From: Malurus cyaneus samueli
Taxonomy: Eukaryota; Chordata; Aves; Passeriformes; Maluridae
Assembly: GCA_009741485.1 (NCBI GenBank)
Contig: CM019214.1
Coordinates: forward strand, 6,670,494-6,734,493
DNA length: 64,000 bases
Direction of reading: 5' to 3'
This document shows positions 1-11,040 of this stretch, piece by piece (positions within the stretch are counted from its first letter, which is position 1; the number at the start of each line of letters is the position of its first letter). Below the pieces are notes generated by a model that saw only the letters and a list, made by a program, of their open reading frames with translations, had not been told where the DNA came from and did no database searches. The position numbers and the translations under genes were made by a program.

Positions 1-734
1 GATTTACATATTGCTGTGTCTGTTACAATGGAAAAAATATTAATATCTTGCCTTCTGAAGCAGAAAAGTAGAAACTATGGTGACAATAGCAATCCCTTGC
101 AAATGGAGCCTCATGTAGATTGCCATGATTATGCTACACATTAATCTAAAAACTTCATTATTCTTTTGCCTTATGCTGGTTGAGCAGGGTACATTGGTAA
201 GATTATGCTCACATAACTAGAAAGATAATAATGTCATGTAATTATTGCCACATTTTTAATAACTCTTCTTTGTCCCTCATGGATATATGGCAGGAATAGA
301 ATACTATTTCCATTCTATTTATTTTAGTATTGCTTCTGATATAAGATTTTGTCTAATCCCACACAGCTATTCTTATGTAATTATGTGATGTAATTGTACT
401 TATTAAACATTCTGCTAGTACAGCCATTAGATAACCAAGAGACAAGCTTCATATTAACTTGCTGTACTTGGCACCTTCTAAAAACTGGTGACAAACCCAA
501 AATCTTGCAATACATCTTTTTTGACATGGGACTACTTTTAACTGAAAGCAGTCTTCAAAGCACACACTTTGATGACTTTGCATAGGCCCTATTTAGAATG
601 AGGCTTGATATAACCATGGAAATATATGAGTCAATGTATAAAACTCAAAGCCAAATGAGCATAAAGCTGAATAAATTCATGGAAAAGATACTTTGCTGTC
701 AATTAAATCTGTTGGATCTGAAACACTTGGTCTA
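1..734. other. Unannotated AT-rich DNA
   Basis: No repeat family, RNA gene or convincing exon is recognised here. Open frames are short and look like chance frames in AT-rich sequence. Confidence 0.6.
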
Positions 735-1259
735 TCCCTGACTGGGCTGGTTCTCTTTCATAGCAGCCTGAATGATATTTTGGATTTGTGGCTAAAACAA
801 TGTTGGTAACACATCAATGTTTTGATGATTACACAGTGTCAAGGCTTTCTCTTTCTCGTGCTCTGCTCCCTGCCTGTCAAGCAGGAGTGGGTAAAAAGTT
901 GTCAGGGGGCATAGCTGGGAGAGATAATCCAAATTGACCAAAGGAACATTTCTTACCATATGATGTCATGCCCACAAATGAAGAGTTAGAGAAAAAAAAG
1001 AATGGATGTTTTTGGCTTTCAAGGTGGCCATTGCTTTGAGATGGGCTAGATGCTGGTCTGATTTGTTCCACTTGTAAATCTGTTTGATGTCTGTACCCTT
1101 CCCTCTCCCCCTTTCACATATTAATCTATCTTTATCTCAAACCATGAGTTGTGTCACTTTTGTTCTTCCTATTTTCTTCCCTAGTACCCCTAAGGGTGAG
1201 GGAGAGAGCAAATGGTTGTGCAGAAACTCACTGATGGTTGGCATCAACCCATCACAACA
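735..1259 (+). mobile_element. Old degenerate avian ERV solo LTR
   Basis: This stretch follows, in order, the layout of a common avian LTR that begins TGTCCTGGTTTTGGCTGGGA in my memory of the consensus. Visible landmarks are TTTTGGATTTGTG near 779, a block like TAACACATCAATGTTTT near 808, CAGTGTCAAGGC near 835, CCAAATTGACCAAAGG near 930, CCATATGATGTCATG near 956, CTTTATCTCAAACCATGAG near 1130, and an end resembling CATCAACCCATCACAACA. Both ends are eroded, so the borders are approximate. No internal retroviral region lies on either side, so this is a solo LTR. The TATA region is not intact. Three further relics of the family lie at 4650-5203, 6786-7099 and 15296-15878. Class assignment (ERVL-like) is inference. 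Confidence 0.7.
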
Positions 1260-2891
1260 CCATTGAATCATGCACCCTTTGTAATCTTCATTAGACTACA
1301 ATCATAATGACTAATTAATATTTTTCTGAACTAATCTGAATAAATTCTAGCTAGCACAGCTGTGTTGCCTGAGAAATTAAAAACAAATATTTAATAGAAA
1401 CAAAGCTGAGGGAGAAGAGACTAATCCCTAACTGCTGAAAACATATAGATGTCCAGGTAAAAAGTATAAAAGCACTGATAAAGCATGTCTGACTAACTTA
1501 AAATAAATTATCAAAATACAATGACTAATACATCATACCTAAGAATAACAATAAAGTACAATTTGCTTTTTAATTTTTTTTTAATTTATTTTGCATAAGT
1601 GGCTGAAGTCACAGTGTTATACCTAAAATCAGAATTTGGTTTCCTGAAAAAAGTGGAATGTTCGAACAAAAAAAAAAAATTATGTGATTTAGGTTCTTGT
1701 GTAGTGATGTTGTTCTTGCACTAGTCAAGGTTATATTTACCAGGAAAATAAAATATGCAAATTTATTATAGTTCAATTTTGTCTTTCCCCCTCTGAATCA
1801 TAAAAAAGGAATATTCCTTATTTGAATAATTACTGATTGACTGAAGACAGCATTACATTATCTTACTTAAAATCTTTTCTTACCTCTTAACTGGTTTTTG
1901 CTACTCATTTATCTCTATTATCTTGTTATGTCATCTTTTTTCCCTTAAATAAAATAACATGTTTGGTGTAAGAATTTTGCCTTAATTCATGTGACATCAA
2001 GATACAAGCGATCTTGTAATATTTTTCTCTAATATCCTCTGATCTGCCGTTAGCCCTTCCTCTCTATATCTCTAAATGTTTGATCCCGTCTTTCCATTTA
2101 CCCTAAATTTTTGAAATAAATTCACAATCAACTAGATCTGATTTTTGGAAAGTGTCCTCGAGGTAGTACCAGTGATGACATCCAACATGAGCATCTTCTT
2201 ACATGAGTACTCAGAGTACATTTTTTCATCATTCTCAAACCAGGACAGGAAAACTGCCCCAGATTTCTGGAAATGGTTGTTTCCTATGTTGGGATTTTTT
2301 TGACCCTTCCTGAGAAGCTGTGAGTTTTGTGGTTGAAATCAGATGTTGAACTTGGAATGTACCAATGGTACAATTTAGCTGACAAATGGCATCGAGGAAA
2401 TAATAAATAGCTGCATACTGAACTAACCTGTGTACTGGGAAAGGCAGAATAGTCTGAATTGGCACTGACTGTTACAGTAAAATATCTGTCTGCTTCTTCC
2501 CAGGGGAATATATTGGAATGAGTCTCCTCCAATTAATCTCTCTCTGTGGAATTTCACAGAAGTATAAAACTTACTGTGAACAATCTCTGAGGGGGTATTG
2601 TAAATTGGACAGAAAAAAATTAAGATTTCTGAGAAATAAATTGAAATGACTAATACAATTCTCCTTGAGGTCTGTAAGGGCAGTGTGTGGGCGTGTGTGA
2701 AATACATGAATGCCATTTTCTCTGTGGATTTTGTGCAATCCTCATAGTTTACAGATAAGCACATATGCCATAGATGTAACTGATTGATTTATTCAGAGAT
2801 TCATAATGCATGTTTGCCCTTGGAATCTTCTTACAGACATTAATGAAACAGGAGCAAGGAGTGTTATCCATGTCCATGGTCACTATCTCCC
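1260..2891. other. Unannotated AT-rich DNA
   Basis: No recognised element. It holds short homopolymer tracts near 1575 and 1668 and overlapping chance open frames on the minus strand between 2235 and 2764 that show no domain I recognise. Confidence 0.55.
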
Positions 2892-3381
2892 TGTAAGAGA
2901 TGGTACAGAAGACCCTTGACTGTCTGACGATCATTGAGACTGAACACCCCAAAAAGGAGAACCCCGAGGGGAAGAAAGAAGGACTTTTTGCACAAAGGAG
3001 TCCGAGCCTGATCAAGGTGGGATGACTGCCAAGTTTCCAGCTCCTAGGCTGGAAGGTACAACGTGTGAACCATGGATGGCTGCGCTGCTTCTGATGGAAA
3101 GAGAACGGCATGACCCCATACTACACACGTCATGGAACAATGGACATTCTTTCCCCACTGCTCGGCCAATTTCTCCATGCTTCGCAAGTTTCCATCAGGT
3201 TTCCATGCTTTGCAACCCCCTGACTTGCTGCCACCCGCTTTCAAAAGACTTCGCAGGTCTTTATGCTTCGCAACCCCGATTGAGATCTCCCCGACGGACG
3301 CTGGCGAACCCATGGAACCTCGGATGGATTCATCTGAGCGTTGGTAGCTAGAACCCCACCCTCTCCTCTACCTCTTCTCTT

Positions 3382-3417
<36 letters not shown>

Positions 3418-3552
3418 TTTTCTATCGCAAAATCCAATAAATTTTCATGATTATTTAAAAATATATATATTTGCCCCTTGTTTCCTTTTGCACTCTGAGA
3501 TTCCGATAACGAACCCCTCACGCCTCCCGCTTGGGTTAAGCGGATCGTGACA
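2892..3552 (+). mobile_element. ERV solo LTR, copy A of a three-copy family
   Basis: The 661-bp unit starts TGTAAGAGATGG and ends ATCGTGACA, giving the TG...CA termini expected of an LTR. It is bracketed by a perfect 5-bp duplication, CTCCC at 2887-2891 and 3553-3557. A polyadenylation signal AATAAA lies at 3436-3441, preceded by a CT dinucleotide tract at about 3380-3413. Copies B (36690-37133) and C (57394-58056) match it over the 3' part at roughly nine bases in ten by eye. The TATA-like CTATAAAACC seen in copy C is changed here to CTAGAACCCC near 3347, so this promoter is probably damaged. Relative to C it also carries an extra partial repeat of the TCCATGCTTCGCAA block around 3173-3220. 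No gag, pol or env lies beside it. A 5-bp duplication suits class III (ERVL-like) elements, but that class call is inference. Confidence 0.85.
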
Positions 3553-4649
3553 CTCCCTCAGCCTTTCATGGACAGTGGATTTTGTAGAGTCCAACCTGAG
3601 TGAGTTTGTCTCAGCAGGTGGTGCTGAGAGGTGCAGACCCTTTGTGGGTCACACAGGAGGGCAAGAACCCCACACATGGGTGTCACACAGTCCTGAGCCT
3701 CTGTTTTTCCCATCTGCCCTCAGTGTCAAAACTGAAAGAAGGTCAGATGTGTGTTTTCCTGCAGACACCAGCAATCCCACGAAACTCTAAAGAAGTGTCA
3801 GCCCCCAAACATCCTCTGCTCTGAAACTGTCTGACTTTTATTCTTCTGTCATACATCAAAACACAAATAAACTGGATACCTGTAGCAAAACCACTCAATT
3901 TTCCTTTCTTTGTGGCTTGTTCTATTTTCTTCCATTAATCTTTTTGTTCCTGTTTCTTTCCTTCCCCTCTGTCATCCGTTTGCGCACACACAAATTTAAT
4001 AGTGCTCTACAAAGGCAAGCTCTGGCTTAAACAATTGCAAAACTTTACATTAAGAGAGCATCTAAGTGCTCTTGGTTTCACCAGGTTATGATGTAGACAG
4101 TAAATTGATATAAACAGACCATCTTCTTACACTGGAGATGCCACACTTTAGAAATCAGGGTGGTGCCTAATGTTCCCCAGGCAAAGTTGGACTCACAGAT
4201 GAGGTCACTTGCCCCTCAAAACTCAAAATTGGATTCAAGGGTCTCCTCAGAGCCCCACATTGGTGGGGGAATGTTGAGGATAAACAGCCTAAGCTGAAAG
4301 GGATGGCAGCACAAAGAGAAACAGCAGTGATGTTCCTGACAAGGATATTAATCATGAGGATCAATAGCTGGAAAAAGTCAAAAGAGATCAGGCACAAAGG
4401 AACAATTTGATAGATATATCTTCTAGTGTTAGAAAAAAAGAGCAGGGAATTAAAACAGATAAAACATTTTATGATAACTGCACATTCTATTACAGCTAAA
4501 TTAAAAATAAAAAAAAAATAAATTAAAAAATAATAATAAAAAAAAAGATACCTAAAAGGAATATTAGAGTTGTACTCAAAATTTAAAAAAGGTGCCTAAT
4601 CTTCTTCTGGAGTTCCCTGTGAAATGGCCATTTTTATCTATCATATTTC
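3553..4649. other. Unannotated DNA
   Basis: The first 280 bp are somewhat richer in GC than their surroundings but show no repeat or protein I recognise. The rest is AT-rich, with an A/T-only run near 4500-4550. Confidence 0.55.
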
Positions 4650-5203
4650 TGTGGTTTAACAAATTTTCTGTGCTCAATTTTCAGTGAGATGAGGGAGAGA
4701 AACAGAAGTTTTAAGTGAGAACACTCATAAGTGAAGCTAAAGGCAGTTTAATAGGTAAAGCAAAAGCTGTGCACACAAGCAAAGCAAAATCAGCAAATCA
4801 TTCATCCCTTCCCAAAGGCAGCTCAGCAATCCCCAGGAAGCGTGGTTCCCTCGTGCAGAACTGTGATCTGGCAAGAGAAACTCCATCATTCCATGTGTCC
4901 CTCTCTTCCTTCTCCTTCACCCAGCTTTCATTGCTGACTGTGATTCGGTGTGGTCTGGGATGTCCTGCTGGTCAGTTGGGCTCAGCTGTCCTGTCTCTGT
5001 GCCCTCTCACTTTTGGGTACTCCCAAACCACTCGTGGGTGGTGTGAAAAGCAAAGCAAAGAAGGTCCTGACTGTGTGTGAGCACTGCTCAGCACCATCTG
5101 AAGCATCCGTGTTGAAAACTCCCTTTTGGTCACAAATTATAAACACAGCACCAAAGCAATTACCATGAAGAGATTAACTTTATCATCAGTAAAAACACGT
5201 ACA
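4650..5203 (-). mobile_element. Old avian ERV solo LTR, minus strand
   Basis: Read on the plus strand it runs from TGTGGTTTAAC to AAACACGTACA, which is the reverse of the family described at 735-1259. Diagnostic blocks in order are AGTTTAATAGGTAAAGCAAA near 4746, GTGCACACAAGCAAAGCAAA near 4768, GGTCAGTTGGGCTCAGCTGTCC near 4970 (partial), a GAGCACTGCTCAGCA block near 5079 and CATGAAGAGATTAACT near 5164. Ends correspond to the expected LTR ends, but I found no clean target duplication, in keeping with age. It is a solo LTR without internal sequence. A GC-richer middle gives rise to a 121-codon plus-strand frame at 4715-5080 that has no coding meaning. Confidence 0.72.
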
Positions 5204-6785
5204 AAATATCATTTTCCTATTCTAATCCTGATTCTTTTTTTTTTTTTTTTTTTTCATAGAGCATTTAATATAAATTCTACAATCTGAGGAGCATCTGAAA
5301 ATCTCAAAGACTGTAATGATGGGATGCTTTGAAAAGGAAATATGGTATTTTTATTTAAACTTTTCCTTATCTGAGAATAATTCAACATACCTCATGGGCA
5401 GACAGTGAATCAGTCTTGCTTACCACAGGGGAGTATGGAAAACTTGAACAAGGAGCTGAAGCATAAACATTTCCTTCAAAATCAGATATACCTACATCAC
5501 ACCTGATCCCTCAAATCCTGAGCATTCTTCATCATCACATGAAGTTCTGCAGCATCTCAGAATGTCTAAAGGATGAATTTCATCCTGTCTGTATCATTTC
5601 TGTGCTCATCCCCAGCTATTCTTTTTTTCTTTTAAGAAATGGTGCAATTTTTTGTGCAGATACAAAATTAGAAATGTAATATTGTCAGCTACAGTTTTGA
5701 AAATATTCCTTTTCTGTCTGAGCAGGCTGACAGCACAGTGTTTCATGTATTTGCACATCTTTTCAAATCTTTACTTGTTATTTCTCATTATCCACTCATA
5801 AAACAGAAATGCATAAATGGTTAGATGTAAGAAGAACAACTCAAACAAGAGATTCTTGTCATTATCACAAATTATTCCCAGCATTATAAAGGGAATAATA
5901 ATGAGAAAAAGAAGAAAAAGCAAAGAAGAGACCTAATAAACTGTACCCTATTCCCGATTCATTAGTGTGTAGTAAAAAAAGGAGTAAAACAAACATTATA
6001 TATCACAAATTCATTTATTTTGCAAAGATAAAATAAGATTAGTATTTTTGGAAGCATTTTAACTTACAGAGATAAAAACTTTATTTAAGTGCTTTCACTG
6101 TTTTTCCAACATAAAAATTACACATATGTTGATCTCCATTTGGAAATAAAATACTGGTAGGAAAAGACACTTACTCTAGGCAATTATTGAATTATGGTCA
6201 AATCAGAAAGTAAGTAGAGTCATTCTCTTTTATTTCATGAATCCAACAGCAATAAACACTGGCAATGGGTAGGTTCAAATTAGAATCATAGAAAGCAGTC
6301 CTTAGTACTTGTGTTCAACTTGCTTTTTCCATTTGACCATTTCAGCTTTTAAAAAAAATTTAATTAAATTTTTAATCTGCTGTAAGAATGTTAATTGGTA
6401 TTCTCTCATGAGGTCTGAATGACTTTGGATATAGGAGCATCTGCAGGGTGAGTAAACAGCAGCTAATAAGTATTCATTATCATATTTAGATTTCATTTAA
6501 AGTTTTTTTTGTTTGTTTTCTGTGTCTATAGGGTGAAGAAGGAACACCTGCCTAGGAAGAAGCATTCAGAGCAAATTTCTCTCAACTGCTTCTCTAAGAA
6601 TTCTCTGTTCTGAAAACATTGTTGTGAGGCATTGTTATGCTAATGTGTTTCAAAGCTGTAAACTGGGAGGGGATTACATCTCAAAATTTTCCTTTACTTC
6701 TCTGAGGCTTCATTCTCTCAACAGAAAGTGTCTTCACTTTTTATACACAAATAATAGCTAAAAATAAGATAGTAAATTTTGCATC
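5204..6785. other. Unannotated AT-rich DNA
   Basis: A run of T lies near 5237. A good-looking polypyrimidine tract followed by CTATAG ends at 6531, but the frame after it closes within 26 codons and no donor follows, so no exon is called. Confidence 0.55.
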
Positions 6786-7099
6786 TGTGCTGAGCCTGGC
6801 TGAGGTGGGGTTAGTTTTGCCCACAGCAGCCCTCACAGGGCTGTGTTTTGCACTGAGAGAAGACTGTTGATAACACACCAGAATTTTGGCCATTGCTGCT
6901 CGGGGCCAAAACAGATGGGATGGATAGAATTTTCCTTTCCTTCCATGCATGGCCTGTGCTTCCTCTTTTAAAACTGTTTTTATCTTCACCCATGAGGGTT
7001 GATTGGGGTGTTTTTATTATTTTCTCCCGCCCATTTTTCTGCTGAGGGGTAGAACAGCTTGGTGGACACCTGAGACCCAGACAACATCAGCCCACCACA
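6786..7099 (+). mobile_element. Internally deleted avian ERV solo LTR
   Basis: The 5' part starts TGTGCTGAGCCTGGCTG and carries GGGGTTAGTTTTG, GTGTTTTGCACTG, TTGATAACACACCA and TTGGCCATTGCTGCTCGG in the order of the old avian LTR family also seen at 735-1259. Near 6920 the similarity jumps to the 3' part, with AAACTGTTTTTATCTTCACC and a terminal block ending CCACCACA. The middle (promoter and TATA region) is missing, so the relic is about 314 bp where relatives in this window are 525-583 bp. No matching target duplication was found. Confidence 0.65.
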
Positions 7100-7448
7100 C
7101 CACTAAACTCCTTTAGTGTTTTTGTCAATTTATCACTTCCCATGTTAATAAAAATGTAGGATTTGATGGATTTTATCACAAGAAGAGATTATTTTATGAT
7201 ATTACTATTATTATTACTGAATTTGACTTTGTATAATCATGGTTAAACTCTAGTTAACTTCCTATTGATTGAAATTATCGTCACAATATCCAACTTATTT
7301 TCTATTTTGGTCATCTATCTATAGGAAAATGTCCTAAATATGGGTATTTTTATTGCTAATGTATTTATGCAACCTGTCGCAGATCAATGATTCTCATTTG
7401 TGTGTGATACTAATGATGGCTTAATATGCTCCTTTTATTAACAAGCAG

Positions 7449-7488
<40 letters not shown>

Positions 7489-10400
7489 TGAAAACAAAAA
7501 ACCAAAAAAGAAAAAAAAAACCAAAGGATAAAACCAACAAAAATGTATCCAAGTCCAACATTATCGTGCAACCTTATTCCCAACTCACTCTGAGCCACAT
7601 CTGAGAAGTTAAGACGTCACCTCACTGACTAAGGATAACAAAATTTCAAGCTTCAGCAAACCAGTGGGGAACACAAGAGGTGATAATGCTACCTGATAAT
7701 ATAATTTTCCCAAACATGAAATCTGTGATTTCCCAGAATTAATGTACATTTGACCTTGGCTAGCAACTCTAAAACAATCCTACCTTATTTTTTGATAGAT
7801 TTCTTAAAATCTTAGAATTCTTGCTCTTTATCAAACACACAGATAATTCCCTCTAAAAGTGATTTCTTTCTTGATATTCCTATATTAGAGTCAATATTAG
7901 ACTTGATGGTTTATCAACAGCCCTCAGTGTTTGAAATGCTTTTGTTGCAAACATATCTGAAAGCAAAACTGAGAAAGCTGTGCTCCATACAGCAATTTCT
8001 TCTTGGGAGAGCCCCAACAGCACTGTGTTTGTACAATTTTTCAATAAGCTGTTAGTCTAATTATATGTAGGACAGTATGAGCTAATACACTTTTATCACA
8101 CTTAGCAATGAAAATTCAGCCTTCAATTGTTAACTGCATCCAACGCTGCATTTAGATTGTCCTTTAAAATGCATTTTCTACAGCATTGATTTTACAACTA
8201 ATAATTATTTTTCCTCTCTGTTACCAGCTCACCATAATTAGAGGCAATAGAAATAAAAGTAAAAAGTAAATGCAAAGGTTACACTGGTGCTTTTCTGCCA
8301 ACACCCATACTAAGAAGGCCAATTTACTAGCTGTTACCTTGATAAATAATTATTTGTGCATAATCAAACAATACCTTAGGATGTTGCAGGGGGTGGCAAA
8401 TGTTCTCAATTAGTTTCATGAGCACTTATTTTCAATGTCTAAAAAATGTAAGACAGTATCAAGCCTACTTTGTAATGTGAGAAAATAAACAGCCCAGCAG
8501 CAGATTTTCCTGTCTGAACAGAGATTTAATGGAGATGATCTCAGAAATTACAGAAAGATATCATCCTTGTGTACTGTCCTCAGCACTGAGGTGCCCCATA
8601 ATACACTGTCCTATAAAAGTCTTGTTTGTACTGCAGTGATTCCCTGTGATCTCAGTCACAGCAAAGCAACATTATTTAACAGTCAATAAAATTTGACTAA
8701 AATTTCTTGTCAGGTTTTGAGTACAATAATTTTCTTCAGAGTAGCTTGTATGGGGCTATGGTTTGGGTTTGTGACAAAAATAACATTAGGAACACAGGGA
8801 TGTTTAATTTATGTTGAGCAATGTTTATACACAGTAAAATATGGAGAGAAATAACAAAAAATAAATATGCACGGACATTTTCAGTACAAAGTTTTAGGTT
8901 CTTATAGAGAAAAAATGTCATCAAAGAGCAATGCAAGACGTGACTTAGTTTTAAATTTGTAGTTTTTTGCATTCTTTCAGAATGCACACCCATCTCTTGC
9001 TGCACTTATGATGCAAAACGTGGAGAGAAATACATTCCAGACAGAATGCTAACAATAACATCCTGTGTTAAACTCTGACCCTTTGCAATGTTGTTGCATA
9101 TGTTTTGGTTGTTTGAAATATGTGAGCATGAAAGCAGGAAGGGAAGAACAAGATTTATTTTTGGTATGTTCAGGGCTAATAACACGCTGCCAAATGTTTA
9201 ACAATTTTAAGGACATGAAGGTGTTACATGCCAGTGTTTTAGAGAGCCATTAGAAAATGCTCTGTGATAGACAGAAGCTGAATGTGTTTATCTGTTTTGT
9301 GTTAAAGGTGTTGACCTAGTGAAAGGCATTTTCATTAGGATTCTTTCTCTTGGATGAGGAGTTTGTAGCATGCTTGCAGCATCAGTAGACAAGTTCCCTA
9401 TTGAATTTATTTTGTGATTATTACTGGAGCAAACAGAAGCCTTTTTTTCTGTCCTTCCTAGCAGAAAATTAGACAATGTCACAATTTTGAATGGGTATGA
9501 ACTGACATTTTCCCAGTGGCTTTTACAATGTAATCATTTAGGCAAAAAAAAATTGCTAACAATTTTTGTAAAATTTTCTGAAATAAAGATGCTCTGAAAT
9601 CTTGGAACTGGACTCTGTGTATCAATAAATACACATCTAGGGAGAAAAATATTAAGGTGAAAATAAGTTTATGTTTTTCTACCTATGTCCCTGTTCACTA
9701 TAAACACCAATGATAGAAATAGTGAGTTATCTATATTATTTTTATGTTGTGTTTATGTATAGCTATCAGATATTTTCTTGCAGTTTCTGCACCAAGCCAT
9801 CATCTCTTGGCTAATTTCTTGCAGGTATCACACAAACATTGATGAATTAATTATGAGTCCCATTTGGAGGCTGGATCTCCTGCTATATAGGAATAATGAT
9901 TTTTTTTTTTTAAAAAAAAATACAAAATTGAGGAAATATTTCTACCATATTTTCTTTTCACTTTTCTGAGCCAAATGCTAAAATCACTACCGACCCATTT
10001 CCAACATTTGCAGTTTCTAATTATTTGCATAATTATTAGCTGTTGGGGTCTTCTTAATGGGCTCGTGGTTGCGGGTATTAAAGCACCAGAACAATTTTCC
10101 CTCCATCAGTTTATAGTTTTGACCTATCATGAACAATTGGACTGACCATGAGAGTAATGGTTTAAATGGAATTGAGCATGCCAGGCAAAGAATCAAACAA
10201 AAAAAAAGACACAAGATCAAACTGGTGAACATTTAGAAGGACAAGCCTGAGTGCTGGAGAACAAAAGGAGGTGTAGGGATTGAAAACTAATCTGATCAGA
10301 AGTGATAGGCTGACTTTGTTGTGGAAAATAGGAAGTTTGGAAGAAGAAACTGAAAGACAGAAGAAATCTTACAGGATGGCAAAAAGATCCCAACAAACCA

Positions 10401-10825
10401 ATCAACCAAAAACGTCATAAAAGGATTCACAATGAAACTGTGGTCAGGAGCTGATAAAATTAAGATCTATTTAATCCTTTGCTAAACCTGACCCAAGTGA
10501 AAGAGACACTAGAAGACACATTCTGGCGTCCCGACAGCACCATGCTAATTCTACACCCATCCATCAGATTTCACTGTTTTGTTCTGTATTGGAACTTTTT
10601 AAAATACTGTTTATTTGACAAAAATTAACTTTTGTTCTATGGATGAGAAATATTAAAGTACAAGTTCTCATGGAAGCAACTTCTGTTATCCAAATATCCC
10701 GAAGCATTTCTACTACTCTTTGCTATTTGTGAAACACTTGTGTGTCTTCAAGAATTTAAATTCATGAAGAGACTTGTTTTACACAGTTTTGTACAAGCCA
10801 GTTCCTTTAAGTTCCTTTACTACTG
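7100..10825. other. Unannotated AT-rich DNA
   Basis: Apart from a 33-base A run at 7452-7484 followed by an A-rich shoulder, no repeat, RNA gene or exon is recognised. Short open frames are scattered and unrelated to any family I know. Confidence 0.55.
7452..7484 (+). repeat. Poly(A) homopolymer, 33 A
   Basis: An uninterrupted run of 33 A followed by an A-rich tail to about 7525. Nothing upstream looks like a processed transcript, so it is treated as a simple repeat and not as a retrocopy tail. Confidence 0.9.
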
Positions 10826-11040
10826 ATCATAGAATAACAGGATGATTTGGGTTAGCTGAGACCTTTAAGATCATCCATTTCTGCCCCTTCTGCAATGGAC
10901 AGAGACATCTTCCACTACGTCAGGATGCTCAAAATCCCATCCAATCTGGCCTTGAACACTTCCAGGGATCTCCATCCACTACTTTGTAAGTTCTCTTTAC
11001 AAGAAGTGAAAATTTCTTTCCGTGTCTCTCTCCTAAGTAT
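10826..11040 (-). mobile_element. CR1 LINE 3' end fragment
   Basis: The plus strand begins ATCATAGAATAACAGGATGA, the reverse of the CR1 3' terminus with its ATTCTATG-like octamers. It continues through GACCTTTAAGATCATCCA, TGCAATGGACAGAGACATCTT, CCATCCAATCTGGCCTTGAAC and ACTTCCAGGGATCTCCA, matching the CR1 3' untranslated region in order. Similarity fades after about 11040. It is 5'-truncated, as most CR1 copies are. Confidence 0.85.

Noticed and set aside
6500..6612. Splice-acceptor-like polypyrimidine tract ending CTATAG at 6531 with a basic open frame after it
   Set aside because: Frame closes after 26 codons, no donor follows and the peptide is not recognised.
7420..7600. Poly(A) run as the tail of a processed pseudogene
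   Set aside because: No coding-like or RNA-like sequence precedes it and no target duplication was seen.
10525..10545. TGGCGTCCCGACAGCACC, resembling a retroviral primer-binding site
   Set aside because: No LTR lies immediately upstream and no gag-like sequence follows; the match to a lysine-tRNA site is imperfect.
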